64,000 bases of DNA from an uncultured Flavobacteriales bacterium (GTDB taxonomy: Bacteria; Bacteroidota; Bacteroidia; Flavobacteriales; Schleiferiaceae): NCBI GenBank assembly GCA_913055685.1, contig CAJXKC010000001.1, positions 1,302,001-1,366,000 on the forward strand, given 5' to 3'. Below are positions 13,650-21,911 of the stretch, piece after piece (position 1 is the stretch's first letter; each line of letters begins with the position of its first letter). Made by a program: the position numbers and the translations under genes. The notes under the pieces are model-generated. The model had not been told where the DNA came from. It did no database searches and saw only the letters and a program-made list of their open reading frames with translations.

Positions 13650-16055
13650 ATGAAAAAGACCATTAAACACGCTACGGTGATTGGCTCCGGAATTATGGGG
13701 AGTCAGATTGCTTGTCATCTAGCCAATATTGGCGTGCGCGTACTCCTTTTGGATATCGTACCCCGCGAACTCAGCGAAAAAGAGGAAAAGGCAGGCTTAA
13801 GCCTCGAACATCCTCAAGTGCGTAATCGCATCGTAAACGAAAGTTTGGCCAAGGCGGTAAAAATGAATCCCGCCCCTCTTTTTGATAAGGCCTATGCCTC
13901 GCGCATCAGTACCGGTAATTTGGAGGATGATTTGCCTAAAATCGCCGATACCGATTGGATTATCGAAGTAGTAGTGGAGCGCCTGGATATCAAGCAAAGT
14001 CTCTTCGAAAAAGTAGAGCAGCACCGCAAGCCCGGCACTTATATTTCATCCAATACCTCGGGTATCCCTATACATTTAATGTTGCAAGGTAGAAGTGAGG
14101 ACTTCCAAAAGCATTTCCTAGGCACGCACTTCTTTAACCCGCCTCGTTATTTAGAGTTATTGGAGATTATTCCTACCCCTAAAACTGATCCGGCAGTGGT
14201 GGATTTCTTCATGCATTATGGTGATCGCTTTTTAGGGAAAACCACCGTGCTCTGTAAAGATACACCGGCCTTTATCGCCAATCGAGTGGGAGTATTTGGT
14301 ATCATGGACCTCTTCCATAAGGTATCGGAAATGGGCCTTTCGGTAGAAGATATCGACAAGCTAACCGGTCCGCTCATTGGTCGACCTAAATCGGCTACTT
14401 TCCGTACCGCCGATGTGGTAGGTTTAGACACCCTCATACACGTAGCCAATGGTCTGGCTCAGGCGGTGCCTAATGATGAGCAGAAAGAAAAATTTGTTTT
14501 ACCGGCCTTTTTGAAAAAAATGCAGGAAAACAATTGGCTGGGATCTAAAACTGGTCAGGGTTTCTATAAAAAAGTAAAAGGGGAAAATGGCAAGTCGGAG
14601 ATTCTCTCTCTAGACCTAGATACCCTGGAATACACCCCTCAGAAAAAATCGAAGTTCCCCACTTTGGAACTCACTAAAAATATTGATGATGTCCGCGAGC
14701 GCTGGAAGGTGCTTATCGGAGGAAAAGATAAGGCCGGTGAATTTTACCGCCGCTCAGTGGCGGGAATTCTAGCTTATGCCGCCAATCGTATTCCTGAGAT
14801 TGCCGATGATTTATTCCGAATCGACCAAGGTATGCGTGCTGGCTTCGGCTGGAAGCACGGTCCCTTCGAAATTTGGGATGCCATCGGTCTCGAAAAAGGG
14901 ATTAAACTAATTGAAGCCGAAGGTTTACAACTAGCTGGCTGGGTGAGCGAAATGCAAGCTGCGGGTCATAAGTCCTTCTATACCGTGAAAGAGGGTCAGG
15001 GGCAATTCTATCACATTGGCGATAAGGCTTATAAGGCTTTACCAGGTGGGGATAGCTTTATTGTGCTCGATCATATTCGCCCCAGTAAAACGGTTTGGGA
15101 AAACAAGGAATGCGCCGTGCAAGATTTGGGCGATGGTATATTGAATATTGAATTCCGTTCCAAAATGAATTCTTTGGGCGGTGGCGTTTTGGCTGGCATT
15201 AATAAAGGCATTGAATTGGCCGAAAAGGATTACCGCGGCTTGGTTATCTCCAACCAAGGGGATAATTTCTCAGTAGGAGCCAATTTGGCGATGATCTTTA
15301 TGATGGCGGTAGAGCAAGAGTACGATGAACTCAATTTTGCCATCAAGTATTTCCAGGATACCATGATGCGCGTGCGTTATTCGAGCATTCCGGTAGTAGT
15401 GGCGCCGCATCAAATGGCCTTAGGTGGAGGTTGCGAAATGTCTCTTCATGCCGATGCTGTACAAGCCGCTGCCGAAACCTATATCGGTCTAGTGGAATTT
15501 GGCGTAGGTGTAATCCCTGGTGGTGGTGGTACCAAAGAGCTAACGCGACGGGCGGCCATGCGCTATGTGAAAGACGACATTGAAACCAATGCCTATCGCG
15601 AGAACCTCTTTATGATTGGTCAGGCGCAAGTTGCGAAATCAGCGAAAGAGGCCTTTAATATGGGCATCTTCGTAGAAGGCCGTGATGGTATTTCCATGAA
15701 TAGGCATCGCCTTATCGCCGATGCCAAAGCCAAGGCCCTTGCCTTAGCGGATGCGGGATATATCATGCCGGTTAAGGAACGCGATGTAAAGGTATTGGGT
15801 CGCCAAGCCCTCGGGATGTTTACGGTAGGCGCCCATACCATGCTGGAAGGCGGCTATATCACCGAACACGAGAAGAAAATGGTCGAGAAACTCGCTTATG
15901 TAATGAGTGGTGGAGATCTCTCTGAGCCTACTATGGTTTCAGAACAATATTTATTGGATTTAGAACGCGAAGCCTTCTTGAGTTTATGTACTGAGAAGAA
16001 AACTATGGAAAGGATACAGCATATGTTGAAGACGGGGAAACCGTTGAGGAATTAG
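13650..16055 (+). CDS. fadB: 3-hydroxyacyl-CoA dehydrogenase/enoyl-CoA hydratase (FadN/FadB-like)
   Basis: The 801-residue bifunctional enzyme has the dehydrogenase first: Rossmann motif VIGSGIMGSQIA, and HFFNPPRYLELLEI containing the catalytic His. A second dehydrogenase C-domain lies at about 365-440. A crotonase domain at about 485-700 carries the oxyanion-hole segment ALGGGCEMSLHAD and the Glu-bearing EFGVGVIPGGGGT. This order is that of Bacillus FadN, the reverse of E. coli FadB. It performs hydration and NAD-dependent oxidation in fatty-acid beta-oxidation. It is coupled to marR upstream. The thiolase follows after 700 nt of repeats and an S23-type gene. Confidence 0.93.
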   Translation: MKKTIKHATVIGSGIMGSQIACHLANIGVRVLLLDIVPRELSEKEEKAGLSLEHPQVRNRIVNESLAKAVKMNPAPLFDKAYASRISTGNLEDDLPKIADTDWIIEVVVERLDIKQSLFEKVEQHRKPGTYISSNTSGIPIHLMLQGRSEDFQKHFLGTHFFNPPRYLELLEIIPTPKTDPAVVDFFMHYGDRFLGKTTVLCKDTPAFIANRVGVFGIMDLFHKVSEMGLSVEDIDKLTGPLIGRPKSATFRTADVVGLDTLIHVANGLAQAVPNDEQKEKFVLPAFLKKMQENNWLGSKTGQGFYKKVKGENGKSEILSLDLDTLEYTPQKKSKFPTLELTKNIDDVRERWKVLIGGKDKAGEFYRRSVAGILAYAANRIPEIADDLFRIDQGMRAGFGWKHGPFEIWDAIGLEKGIKLIEAEGLQLAGWVSEMQAAGHKSFYTVKEGQGQFYHIGDKAYKALPGGDSFIVLDHIRPSKTVWENKECAVQDLGDGILNIEFRSKMNSLGGGVLAGINKGIELAEKDYRGLVISNQGDNFSVGANLAMIFMMAVEQEYDELNFAIKYFQDTMMRVRYSSIPVVVAPHQMALGGGCEMSLHADAVQAAAETYIGLVEFGVGVIPGGGGTKELTRRAAMRYVKDDIETNAYRENLFMIGQAQVAKSAKEAFNMGIFVEGRDGISMNRHRLIADAKAKALALADAGYIMPVKERDVKVLGRQALGMFTVGAHTMLEGGYITEHEKKMVEKLAYVMSGGDLSEPTMVSEQYLLDLEREAFLSLCTEKKTMERIQHMLKTGKPLRN

Positions 16056-16065
16056 AAGGGTATGA

Positions 16066-16300
16066 GATGTGAGACGAGAGACTTGAGATGTGAGATGTGA
16101 GATGTGAGACGTGAGATATGAGCGTCTAATGTTAACTTTTATTTTGTCTCATATCCCAAATCTCTCAGCGACGCAGGAGCGGTCTCAAATCTTAATAGAT
16201 GTGAGATGTGAGATGTGAGACGTGAGATATGAGAGCCTATTTTGTCTCATATCCCGAGTCTCTCAGCGACGCAGGAGCGGTCTAAAATCCGTAAATATGA
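16066..16300. repeat. Two tandem heptad palindromes within the fad operon
   Basis: Unit 1 (about 16076-16190) and unit 2 (about 16198-16290) share the order GAGATGTGAGATGTGAGACG, TGAGATATGAG, a spacer ending TTTTGTCTCATATCCC, then CTCTCAGCGACGCAGGAGCGGTCT. GAGATATGAG and CTCATATC can pair, so each unit is a stem-loop with 7-nt periodic arms. The units differ mainly in spacer length. No gene is present between fadB and the S23 gene. Confidence 0.7.
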
Positions 16301-16335
16301 GATAACTTTAACCTAAACCTAAATACCTGATTGCA

Positions 16336-16695
16336 ATGCATAATTTCAAAGAACTGAAGATTTGGCAAAAGACCATGGAGATAACCGAACAAGTATATAA
16401 AGTCACTAAAAGTTTCCCTAAGGATGAGATGTATGGCTTGAGTCATCAGCTTAGGAGAGCTGCGGTTTCCATCCCTTCCAATATATCGGAAGGAGCTGGT
16501 AGAGGTTCAAATCAAGATTTTAGTAGATTCTTGGATATAGCAAATGGCTCTATTAATGAGGTTGAGACCCAGATTATTCTGGCTCAACGTTTGGGATACA
16601 TCGCGGTAAAGGACTTTGTTGATCAGATTAGTAGCGACTTAGATTCGATTCAAAAAATGATTTACTCCTTCCAAAAAAGTCTTAACGCAAAATGA
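16336..16695 (+). CDS. Four-helix-bundle protein, 23S rRNA intervening-sequence (S23/IVP) family
   Basis: The 119-residue protein shows the family pattern clearly: MHNFKELKIWQKTMEITEQVYKVTKSFPKDEMYGLSHQLRRAAVSIPSNISEGAGRGS..., with the signature SIPSNISEGAGR and four predicted amphipathic helices. Relatives are encoded in 23S rRNA intervening sequences and as free-standing genes, and the Avd accessory protein of diversity-generating retroelements has the same fold. No reverse transcriptase is nearby. The gene is embedded between heptad-repeat DNA on both sides and interrupts a fad operon, so it looks like a passenger of the repeat island. The molecular role is unknown, perhaps nucleic-acid binding. 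Confidence 0.9.
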   Translation: MHNFKELKIWQKTMEITEQVYKVTKSFPKDEMYGLSHQLRRAAVSIPSNISEGAGRGSNQDFSRFLDIANGSINEVETQIILAQRLGYIAVKDFVDQISSDLDSIQKMIYSFQKSLNAK

Positions 16696-16732
16696 GTCTC
16701 ACATCTCACATCCCACATCCCAAATCTTATAT
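16693..16732. repeat. C-rich heptad array downstream of the S23 gene
   Basis: The TGAGTCTCACATCTCACA, TCCCACATCCCAAATC array is the complement-type half of the family and starts at the S23 stop codon. Together with 16066-16300 it brackets the gene. Confidence 0.6.
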
Positions 16733-16763
16733 AAGAACAATACTTGAATAAAAAACACTAGCA

Positions 16764-17939
16764 ATGAACGCATACATAGTAGCAGCAAAACGTACCGCCG
16801 TTGGAAAAGCCCCCAGAGGTCTTTTCCGCTTCACTCGTCCCGATAATCTGGCGGGGACCTTGATTAAGGAAATCTTGAAAGATATGCCCCAATTGGATAA
16901 AGATCGTATCGACGATGTGATTGTGGGTAATGCCATGCCCGAAGCTGAGCAAGGCATGAATATGGGCCGCTTGATCTCCTTAATGGGATTAGATACCGTT
17001 AAGGTGCCTGGCGTAACCGTAAACCGTTGGTGTGCCAGTGGCTTGGAAACCATTGCTATGGCCAGTGCCAAGATTCACGCGGGGATTGCCGATTGTATTA
17101 TTGCCGGTGGGGTAGAGAGCATGAGCTATATCCCCATGGGTGGTTTTAAAGTGGTGCCTAGCTATGAATTGGCCAAGGTGCATGCCGATTATTACAATAA
17201 TATGGGCCTTACGGCGGAAGCGGTGGCCAAAGAATATAAGGTAAGCCGCGAAGACCAAGATCAATTTGGTTATGAGTCGCATATGAAGGCTTTAAAAGCG
17301 ATTGAGGAAGGTCGCTTTAAGGATGATATTGTGCCCATCGAAGTAGAGGAAATTTACTTGGATGAGAATGAAAAGCGCCAGGTTCGCACCTATACCGTTG
17401 ATACCGATGAAGGTCCCCGCAAGGGCACCAATGTGGAGGCCATGGGTAAATTACGTCCGGTATTCGCTGCCAAGGGTTCAGTTACTGCCGGTAACTCTTC
17501 GCAAATGAGTGATGGGGCAGCCTTTGTAGTGGTGATGAGCGAGAAAATGGTGAATGAATTAGGCTTAAAGCCCATTGCAAGATTGGTGAATTACCAAGTG
17601 GTAGGGGTAGAGCCGCGCTTGATGGGTATTGGTCCGGTTGACGCCATCCCCAAAGCCTTAAAGGCCGCCGGCATGAAGAAAGACGATATCGACCTAATTG
17701 AATTGAACGAAGCTTTTGCCTCACAGTCGCTAGCGGTAATTCGTGAATTGGATTTAGATCCTAGCAAGGTGAATGTGAATGGAGGCGCCATTGCCATGGG
17801 TCACCCCTTGGGTTGTACCGGAGCCAAGCTATCGGTGCAAATCTTTAATGAACTGAAAAAACGAGACCAGAAATACGGCATGGTAACCATGTGCGTGGGC
17901 GAAGGACAAGGCGCCGCTGGTATTTACGAATTGCTCTAA
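16764..17939 (+). CDS. fadA: Acetyl-CoA acyltransferase (3-ketoacyl-CoA thiolase)
   Basis: The 391-residue thiolase has all catalytic elements: nucleophilic Cys in VNRWCASGLETIAMA (near residue 90), Asn/Glu motif ELNEAFASQS, His in NGGAIAMGHPLGCTGA and the second Cys in MVTMCVGEGQGAAG. It cleaves 3-ketoacyl-CoA to acetyl-CoA and a shortened acyl-CoA, the last step of beta-oxidation. It follows fadB on the same strand but is separated by the repeat-flanked S23 gene, so it may now rely on readthrough or its own promoter. A strong terminator follows. Confidence 0.94.
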   Translation: MNAYIVAAKRTAVGKAPRGLFRFTRPDNLAGTLIKEILKDMPQLDKDRIDDVIVGNAMPEAEQGMNMGRLISLMGLDTVKVPGVTVNRWCASGLETIAMASAKIHAGIADCIIAGGVESMSYIPMGGFKVVPSYELAKVHADYYNNMGLTAEAVAKEYKVSREDQDQFGYESHMKALKAIEEGRFKDDIVPIEVEEIYLDENEKRQVRTYTVDTDEGPRKGTNVEAMGKLRPVFAAKGSVTAGNSSQMSDGAAFVVVMSEKMVNELGLKPIARLVNYQVVGVEPRLMGIGPVDAIPKALKAAGMKKDDIDLIELNEAFASQSLAVIRELDLDPSKVNVNGGAIAMGHPLGCTGAKLSVQIFNELKKRDQKYGMVTMCVGEGQGAAGIYELL

Positions 17940-17961
17940 GGAGCATAGATTGAGAGAGATA

Positions 17962-17999
17962 AAGAGGGGTTTCGAATAGAAGCTCCTCTTTTTTTTTTT
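17962..17999 (+). terminator. Rho-independent terminator after fadA
   Basis: AAGAGG pairs with CCTCTT, with G-C/G-U extension inward, followed by an uninterrupted run of about ten T residues. Confidence 0.85.
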
Positions 18000-18066
18000 G
18001 ACCTTGCTGTCCCTTTTAAACTCTGCTTTACGTATTAGCTAATACAAGAATCAAAAACTTTATAAA

Positions 18067-19608
18067 ATGAAGAAATTAGTACTCGCCCTTTTGAGTTTTA
18101 TTAGCCTCAGTGCTTTTGCTCAGGGTACCCTCACCGTAACGGTTTCCGATAGTGGTACCGTAGCCCCTGGGGTGGCCGTATTTTATTACGACTCACCTTC
18201 GAGCTTTTATCCAAATGGTTACAACAATCCGCCGGTAATCGAGAATTTCGATTCCTATGCATTTACTAGCGGTAATGGCGTAGCTTCCTTTGGTCTCTGG
18301 AACGTGGCCAATAATGATACCGTATTTTGGGCCACCCAAGATTGTGCAGGCAATCTAATTTGGGGTGCCGGTTCTCCTACTGCCATGAACCCGAACCTTA
18401 GTGGGACCCTAAATTTAGGCTGTTTGCCCGGTGCTTGCGACGTTATTTTAACCGTGGACAGTGCAGCAACTCCAGCTGCAACCTATGGGGTGATTCAGGC
18501 ATTTCCTTTACGTCAGTTCTCCTACACGGGATTGCCTAGCAACATTCCTTCTTTTTGGACCCTAAATGGTGTGCCGAGTAGTGGTTTTACCAGTGCCGAT
18601 TACGACAGTATCACCTTCAATATGAACACTGTTTCTGCGCCCTACACGGTTACTTATGCTCGGGTAGACAGCTTCTGTGTGCCACGCACTGTTACTTTTG
18701 GAAATAATGGAGGCGGCGGAACTTCAGTTACTTGTAATTCTTATTTCACCACTACCGCACTTGGCCAAGATTCACTGGGCTATCGAGTGCTTATTGCAGA
18801 CTCCTCAAGCACTAATGGTACTATTATCGGCTATCGTTTAGATATGGGTGATGGTAATGTGCTCAACGCAACCGGAGTAATCACCAGTCATAATCACGCT
18901 TATGTTAATGCAGGTACTTATACTATTTGTCAAACTATTACCGCCGTATTGGGTAATGATACCTGCAGCTCTACCTATTGCGATACAGTTACCGTAGGTT
19001 CCGGATCTGGTGGTGGAGGTGGTGTTGGACCATCCTGCGCAGCTTCTTATGTGGTGGACACGGTAAACTCAGGTTTATTCAATAATCAGCTCATCATCTG
19101 GGAGACCTCCACCAGCAATGGTCAGATTACTGCTTGGTCTTGGGACTTCGGTGATGGTACTACTATCAACACCCGTTATCCAAGTCATACTTACGCCAAT
19201 ACCGGGGTTTACAATGTGTGTTTAACTATTACTGCTTTGGATAGTGCCGGTGCGACTTGTACCAGTACCTTCTGCGATTCAGTTGGATTTGATGCCAATG
19301 GTAATTTGGTCTTCAAAAATGGCTTTACCATTAATGTAGTTGATCCTGCTTCGGTAGGTGTAGACGAGCAATTGCTAAACGAAAGTTTGAGTGTATATCC
19401 TAACCCTAGTGCGGGCGATGTGAACCTTGAATGGGATCCTCGTTTGGAAGTGGAGAAACTGAGCGTATTTAGCATCAGCGGAAGCTTAATAAATGAAATT
19501 ACTAAGCCTAATCATCGCACTGAATTGAAAGGTCTAGAACCAGGTGCCTACTTAGTACGTATTCAATCTGCAACAGCGGCCAAAACCCTACGCCTAATTG
19601 TGCAATAA
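18067..19608 (+). CDS. PKD-domain secreted protein with T9SS sorting domain
   Basis: The protein has 513 residues, a signal peptide (MKKLVLALLSFISLSAFAQ) and an N-terminal Ig-like region (TLTVTVSDSGTVAPGVAVFYYD). Two PKD-type domains follow, with GYRLDMGDGNVL...HAYVNAGTYTICQTITA and AWSWDFGDGTTI...SHTYANTGVYNVCLTITA, each preceded by Gly-rich linkers (NNGGGGTS, GSGSGGGGGVG). The end is a type A sorting domain (LSVYPNPSAGDVNLEW ... GAYLVRIQSA). It is probably surface-exposed with paired cysteines in each PKD unit. Ligand unknown. It has terminators on both sides, so it is monocistronic. Confidence 0.87.
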   Translation: MKKLVLALLSFISLSAFAQGTLTVTVSDSGTVAPGVAVFYYDSPSSFYPNGYNNPPVIENFDSYAFTSGNGVASFGLWNVANNDTVFWATQDCAGNLIWGAGSPTAMNPNLSGTLNLGCLPGACDVILTVDSAATPAATYGVIQAFPLRQFSYTGLPSNIPSFWTLNGVPSSGFTSADYDSITFNMNTVSAPYTVTYARVDSFCVPRTVTFGNNGGGGTSVTCNSYFTTTALGQDSLGYRVLIADSSSTNGTIIGYRLDMGDGNVLNATGVITSHNHAYVNAGTYTICQTITAVLGNDTCSSTYCDTVTVGSGSGGGGGVGPSCAASYVVDTVNSGLFNNQLIIWETSTSNGQITAWSWDFGDGTTINTRYPSHTYANTGVYNVCLTITALDSAGATCTSTFCDSVGFDANGNLVFKNGFTINVVDPASVGVDEQLLNESLSVYPNPSAGDVNLEWDPRLEVEKLSVFSISGSLINEITKPNHRTELKGLEPGAYLVRIQSATAAKTLRLIVQ

Positions 19609-19624
19609 TCATCAATGATGCCTT

Positions 19625-19656
19625 AAGGAGGGCCCTGCTTTTGCGGGGCTTTCCTT
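19625..19656 (+). terminator. Probable terminator after the PKD protein
   Basis: AAGGAGGGCCC-TGCTTTTGC-GGGGCTTTCCTT forms a GC-rich hairpin, but the T-run after it is poor. It lies 12 nt before the sigma-factor gene. Confidence 0.5.
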
Positions 19657-19667
19657 ATCTTACATGA

Positions 19668-20237
19668 ATGGATAGGCGGCTCCAAAAATTGATCAGAAAA
19701 TGCCGGAAGCATGATCGACAAGCGCAGTTTGATTTATATCAGTATTGCTTCGATTATCTTCTGGCTATCTGCTTTCGGTATAGGAAGCAGCGCGAGGATG
19801 CCGTGTCTTTAGTGAATGATGCCTTTTTAAAGGTTTTATTAAACCTGGATCAATTTAAGGAGGATAAGGATTTTATGCCCTGGATTGCCAGTATAACGGT
19901 CCGCACCGCCATTGATGAATACCGCCGCGAGAAGAAATACCGCGAGCAAACCGAGTTTAAAGAAAGTGACCATGACTTCGAATCAGCTGAACTGAATAAG
20001 GAGCATTGGGCCTTGGTAGAACAAATGAATGGGGAAGAGGTAAAGGAGTTAATTCACGCCTTACCCGAACCCGAGCGAATGGTTTTTGTGCTCTATGAGT
20101 GGGAGGGCTATTTGCATAAGGAGATAGCTGAGAAACTGGCTTGCTCCGAACGGAGTTCCAAGCGCTATTTACACCGCGCTAAGGAATTATTGAAGAAAGA
20201 ACTGACCCATAAGCAAGCTTTAAAGAAAGTGATCTAA
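19668..20237 (+). CDS. ECF-type RNA polymerase sigma factor
   Basis: The 189-residue protein contains a sigma-2 region (DRQAQFDLYQYCFDYLLAICFRYRKQREDAVSLVNDAFLKVLLNLDQF; the second helix matches the core-binding surface) and a sigma-4 region (LIHALPEPERMVFVLYEWEGYLHKEIAEKLACSERSSKRYLHRAKELLKKEL, HTH). It recruits RNA polymerase to an unknown extracytoplasmic-stress regulon. The stop codon shares one base with the start of the next gene (TAATG), so its partner is translationally coupled. No Cys/His zinc-finger anti-sigma domain gene lies near; the next gene appears to take that role. Confidence 0.92.
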   Translation: MDRRLQKLIRKCRKHDRQAQFDLYQYCFDYLLAICFRYRKQREDAVSLVNDAFLKVLLNLDQFKEDKDFMPWIASITVRTAIDEYRREKKYREQTEFKESDHDFESAELNKEHWALVEQMNGEEVKELIHALPEPERMVFVLYEWEGYLHKEIAEKLACSERSSKRYLHRAKELLKKELTHKQALKKVI

Positions 20238-21766
20238 TGGCAAGAGATTGGAAAAATATTAAGGATAAGCTGCAGGCCGATGGCCAAGGACCCAGTGCGG
20301 CCGACTGGGAAGCGATGCAGGCAAAAATTGCCGCGCAGCCGAGTTTAAATCCGCCGGCCAAAAGGCCTTTGTGGTTAAGCTGGGCGATAGCGGGAGCTTT
20401 AGGTGTTTTATTAGGTTGGAGTACCTGGTATTTCATGCCCTTGGGTCAAGAGCAAGAGGAGCTCACAGTTAAGCCTGAAACTAAAGCCACGGAAAAACCG
20501 GCCGAAAGCGTGGATTTGAACCAGGATTTGAATCAGGAAATGAAGAATGGCAATGCAGAGTCAGAACTTAAGTTGAAGGAAAATGCCGAAAAGCTAGCAG
20601 CTGACACTAAGCCCTCTAGTTCTACGGAACTGAAAGAAGTTAAGAGTGCTTCGAGTAAATCAGTGCCAGCGCCACTGGCTAAATCAGAGCAATCAAGGAG
20701 AGAAGAAGCTTTGGCTAGTGATGAGTCCGCTGGAAGCACCGCGCCTCTGCCTTTAAATCAAAAGTCATCGCAAGGGGAAAGGCCCTCGACCGATGGGAAG
20801 GAAGAGCAATTACCCGCTGAAAACAACAATCTGCCTAAGCCTAGCCTAGATCAGAAACCTGGGCAGGAAGCTGCATTGTCTGCGCCCCAAGCTTCGGAGG
20901 AAGTAAGCTCCGAAACCCCAAGCGAGAATAAGGCGGGGCAGATTCCCCCTAGTGTACCGGCATTAGAAGATGAGGCATCGGAAAAGGACCCTGCCGAAAC
21001 ATCCGAGCCTAAAGTAGATGGTAATGAGGCCGGTGAGGCTAAACTTCCTGCGGCGGAGGAGGATTTTGTGAATCGCAATACCGGTTTCCGTCTAGCTCAG
21101 GCTAACCTGAGTCTATCCTATTTACATGACTTTAATCGCCCCGCGACTTATGCTCCCGGTCTTAATTTCGATTTGGAGTGGCAGAAAGGAGCACAGTTTT
21201 TAAGCGCTGGTTTGGCTTACCATCAATTAAATCTCGCTCAGGAGAAAATGGTGAGTTTAAGTAGTATTAGTATTGATAGTTCCTACCGACAAGAAATCGC
21301 ATCACGAGAAGTGATTGAAGTACGCCGTAATTGGGTGATTGATTCGATGTTCCACGGGCATTACGTTTACGATACTATCCGACGGACCGTCGTGGATACC
21401 AACTTTATTTTAGAAATCGATACAAACCAATACCGCAGCAATTTCGTAAGACAGTCAGTGAAGCGTTTTTATTACGCCGAACTACCGATAATGTATGGTT
21501 ATCGTTGGCGACTGGATCGAATAAACATTGCCCTAGCTGGAGGTATTGCCCTCCAACAAGCAGTGGCTTACCAGGATGAAACGAGCAATGCAGTCTCCCA
21601 ATTTGGGATGTCGGCATTGTTGCAGCCTCAGATTGCATGGAGTGTCTCGGAGCGCTGGTCGCTCTTAGGAAGAGTGCAAATGCGATACCCTTTACAAGAG
21701 TCGGTTTTATTTGAAGATAAGACCTTACGATACTCTTTCCAGCTGGGTGTATCCTTCCACTGGTAA
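20237..21766 (+). CDS. Putative transenvelope anti-sigma factor with C-terminal beta-barrel-like domain
   Basis: The 509-residue protein starts with about 44 cytoplasmic residues (DWKNIKDKLQADGQGPSAADWEAMQAKI), then one membrane helix (LWLSWAIAGALGVLLGWSTWYF, about 45-66). A roughly 215-residue disordered linker follows, rich in Glu, Ser, Lys, Pro and Ala. The last 225 or so residues have alternating beta-strand pattern and aromatic ends (FRLAQANLSLSYLHDF, FLSAGLAYHQLNL, YYAELPIMYGYRW, INIALAGGIALQQ, LRYSFQLGVSFHW), like an outer-membrane barrel with a terminal aromatic. Coupling to the ECF sigma gene suggests a regulator spanning both membranes. No cleavage site or zinc motif is evident. The barrel call is moderately confident; the anti-sigma call is inference. 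Confidence 0.72.
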   Translation: MARDWKNIKDKLQADGQGPSAADWEAMQAKIAAQPSLNPPAKRPLWLSWAIAGALGVLLGWSTWYFMPLGQEQEELTVKPETKATEKPAESVDLNQDLNQEMKNGNAESELKLKENAEKLAADTKPSSSTELKEVKSASSKSVPAPLAKSEQSRREEALASDESAGSTAPLPLNQKSSQGERPSTDGKEEQLPAENNNLPKPSLDQKPGQEAALSAPQASEEVSSETPSENKAGQIPPSVPALEDEASEKDPAETSEPKVDGNEAGEAKLPAAEEDFVNRNTGFRLAQANLSLSYLHDFNRPATYAPGLNFDLEWQKGAQFLSAGLAYHQLNLAQEKMVSLSSISIDSSYRQEIASREVIEVRRNWVIDSMFHGHYVYDTIRRTVVDTNFILEIDTNQYRSNFVRQSVKRFYYAELPIMYGYRWRLDRINIALAGGIALQQAVAYQDETSNAVSQFGMSALLQPQIAWSVSERWSLLGRVQMRYPLQESVLFEDKTLRYSFQLGVSFHW

Positions 21767-21801
21767 GATCTGTAGATTACAAAAAGGATACTCTGCAATG
21801 G

Positions 21802-21837
21802 AGGCGCTCTTTGAAAAAAGGGCGCCTTTATTTTTTA
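21802..21837 (+). terminator. Rho-independent terminator after the sigma operon
   Basis: AGGCGCTCTTT faces AAAGGGCGCCT; the stem is followed by TTATTTTTT. Confidence 0.75.
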
Positions 21838-21857
21838 TCCAATTTTTTCCGTAAAGC

Positions 21858-21888
21858 TATGCATGCATAATAAAATTTAGTATTTTTG
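21858..21888 (+). promoter_or_regulatory. TATGCATGCATA palindrome and promoter of the acyl-CoA dehydrogenase gene
   Basis: A perfect palindrome at 21858-21869 is followed by TATTTTTG at 21881-21888, an exact TAnnTTTG -7 box, 24 nt before the start codon. The palindrome falls where the -33 element should be, so a bound protein would block transcription. The same palindrome precedes the marR-fadBA operon. Confidence 0.65.
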
Positions 21889-21911
21889 GGCAAATCCAAA
21901 AAAGATCTGTT

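Noticed and set aside
16066-16300. CRISPR array
   Set aside because: The periodicity is 7 nt with no unique spacers of constant length, arms are inverted, and no cas genes are present.
16336-16695. Diversity-generating retroelement accessory protein (Avd)
   Set aside because: The fold family is shared, but no reverse transcriptase, template repeat or variable repeat was found within the window.
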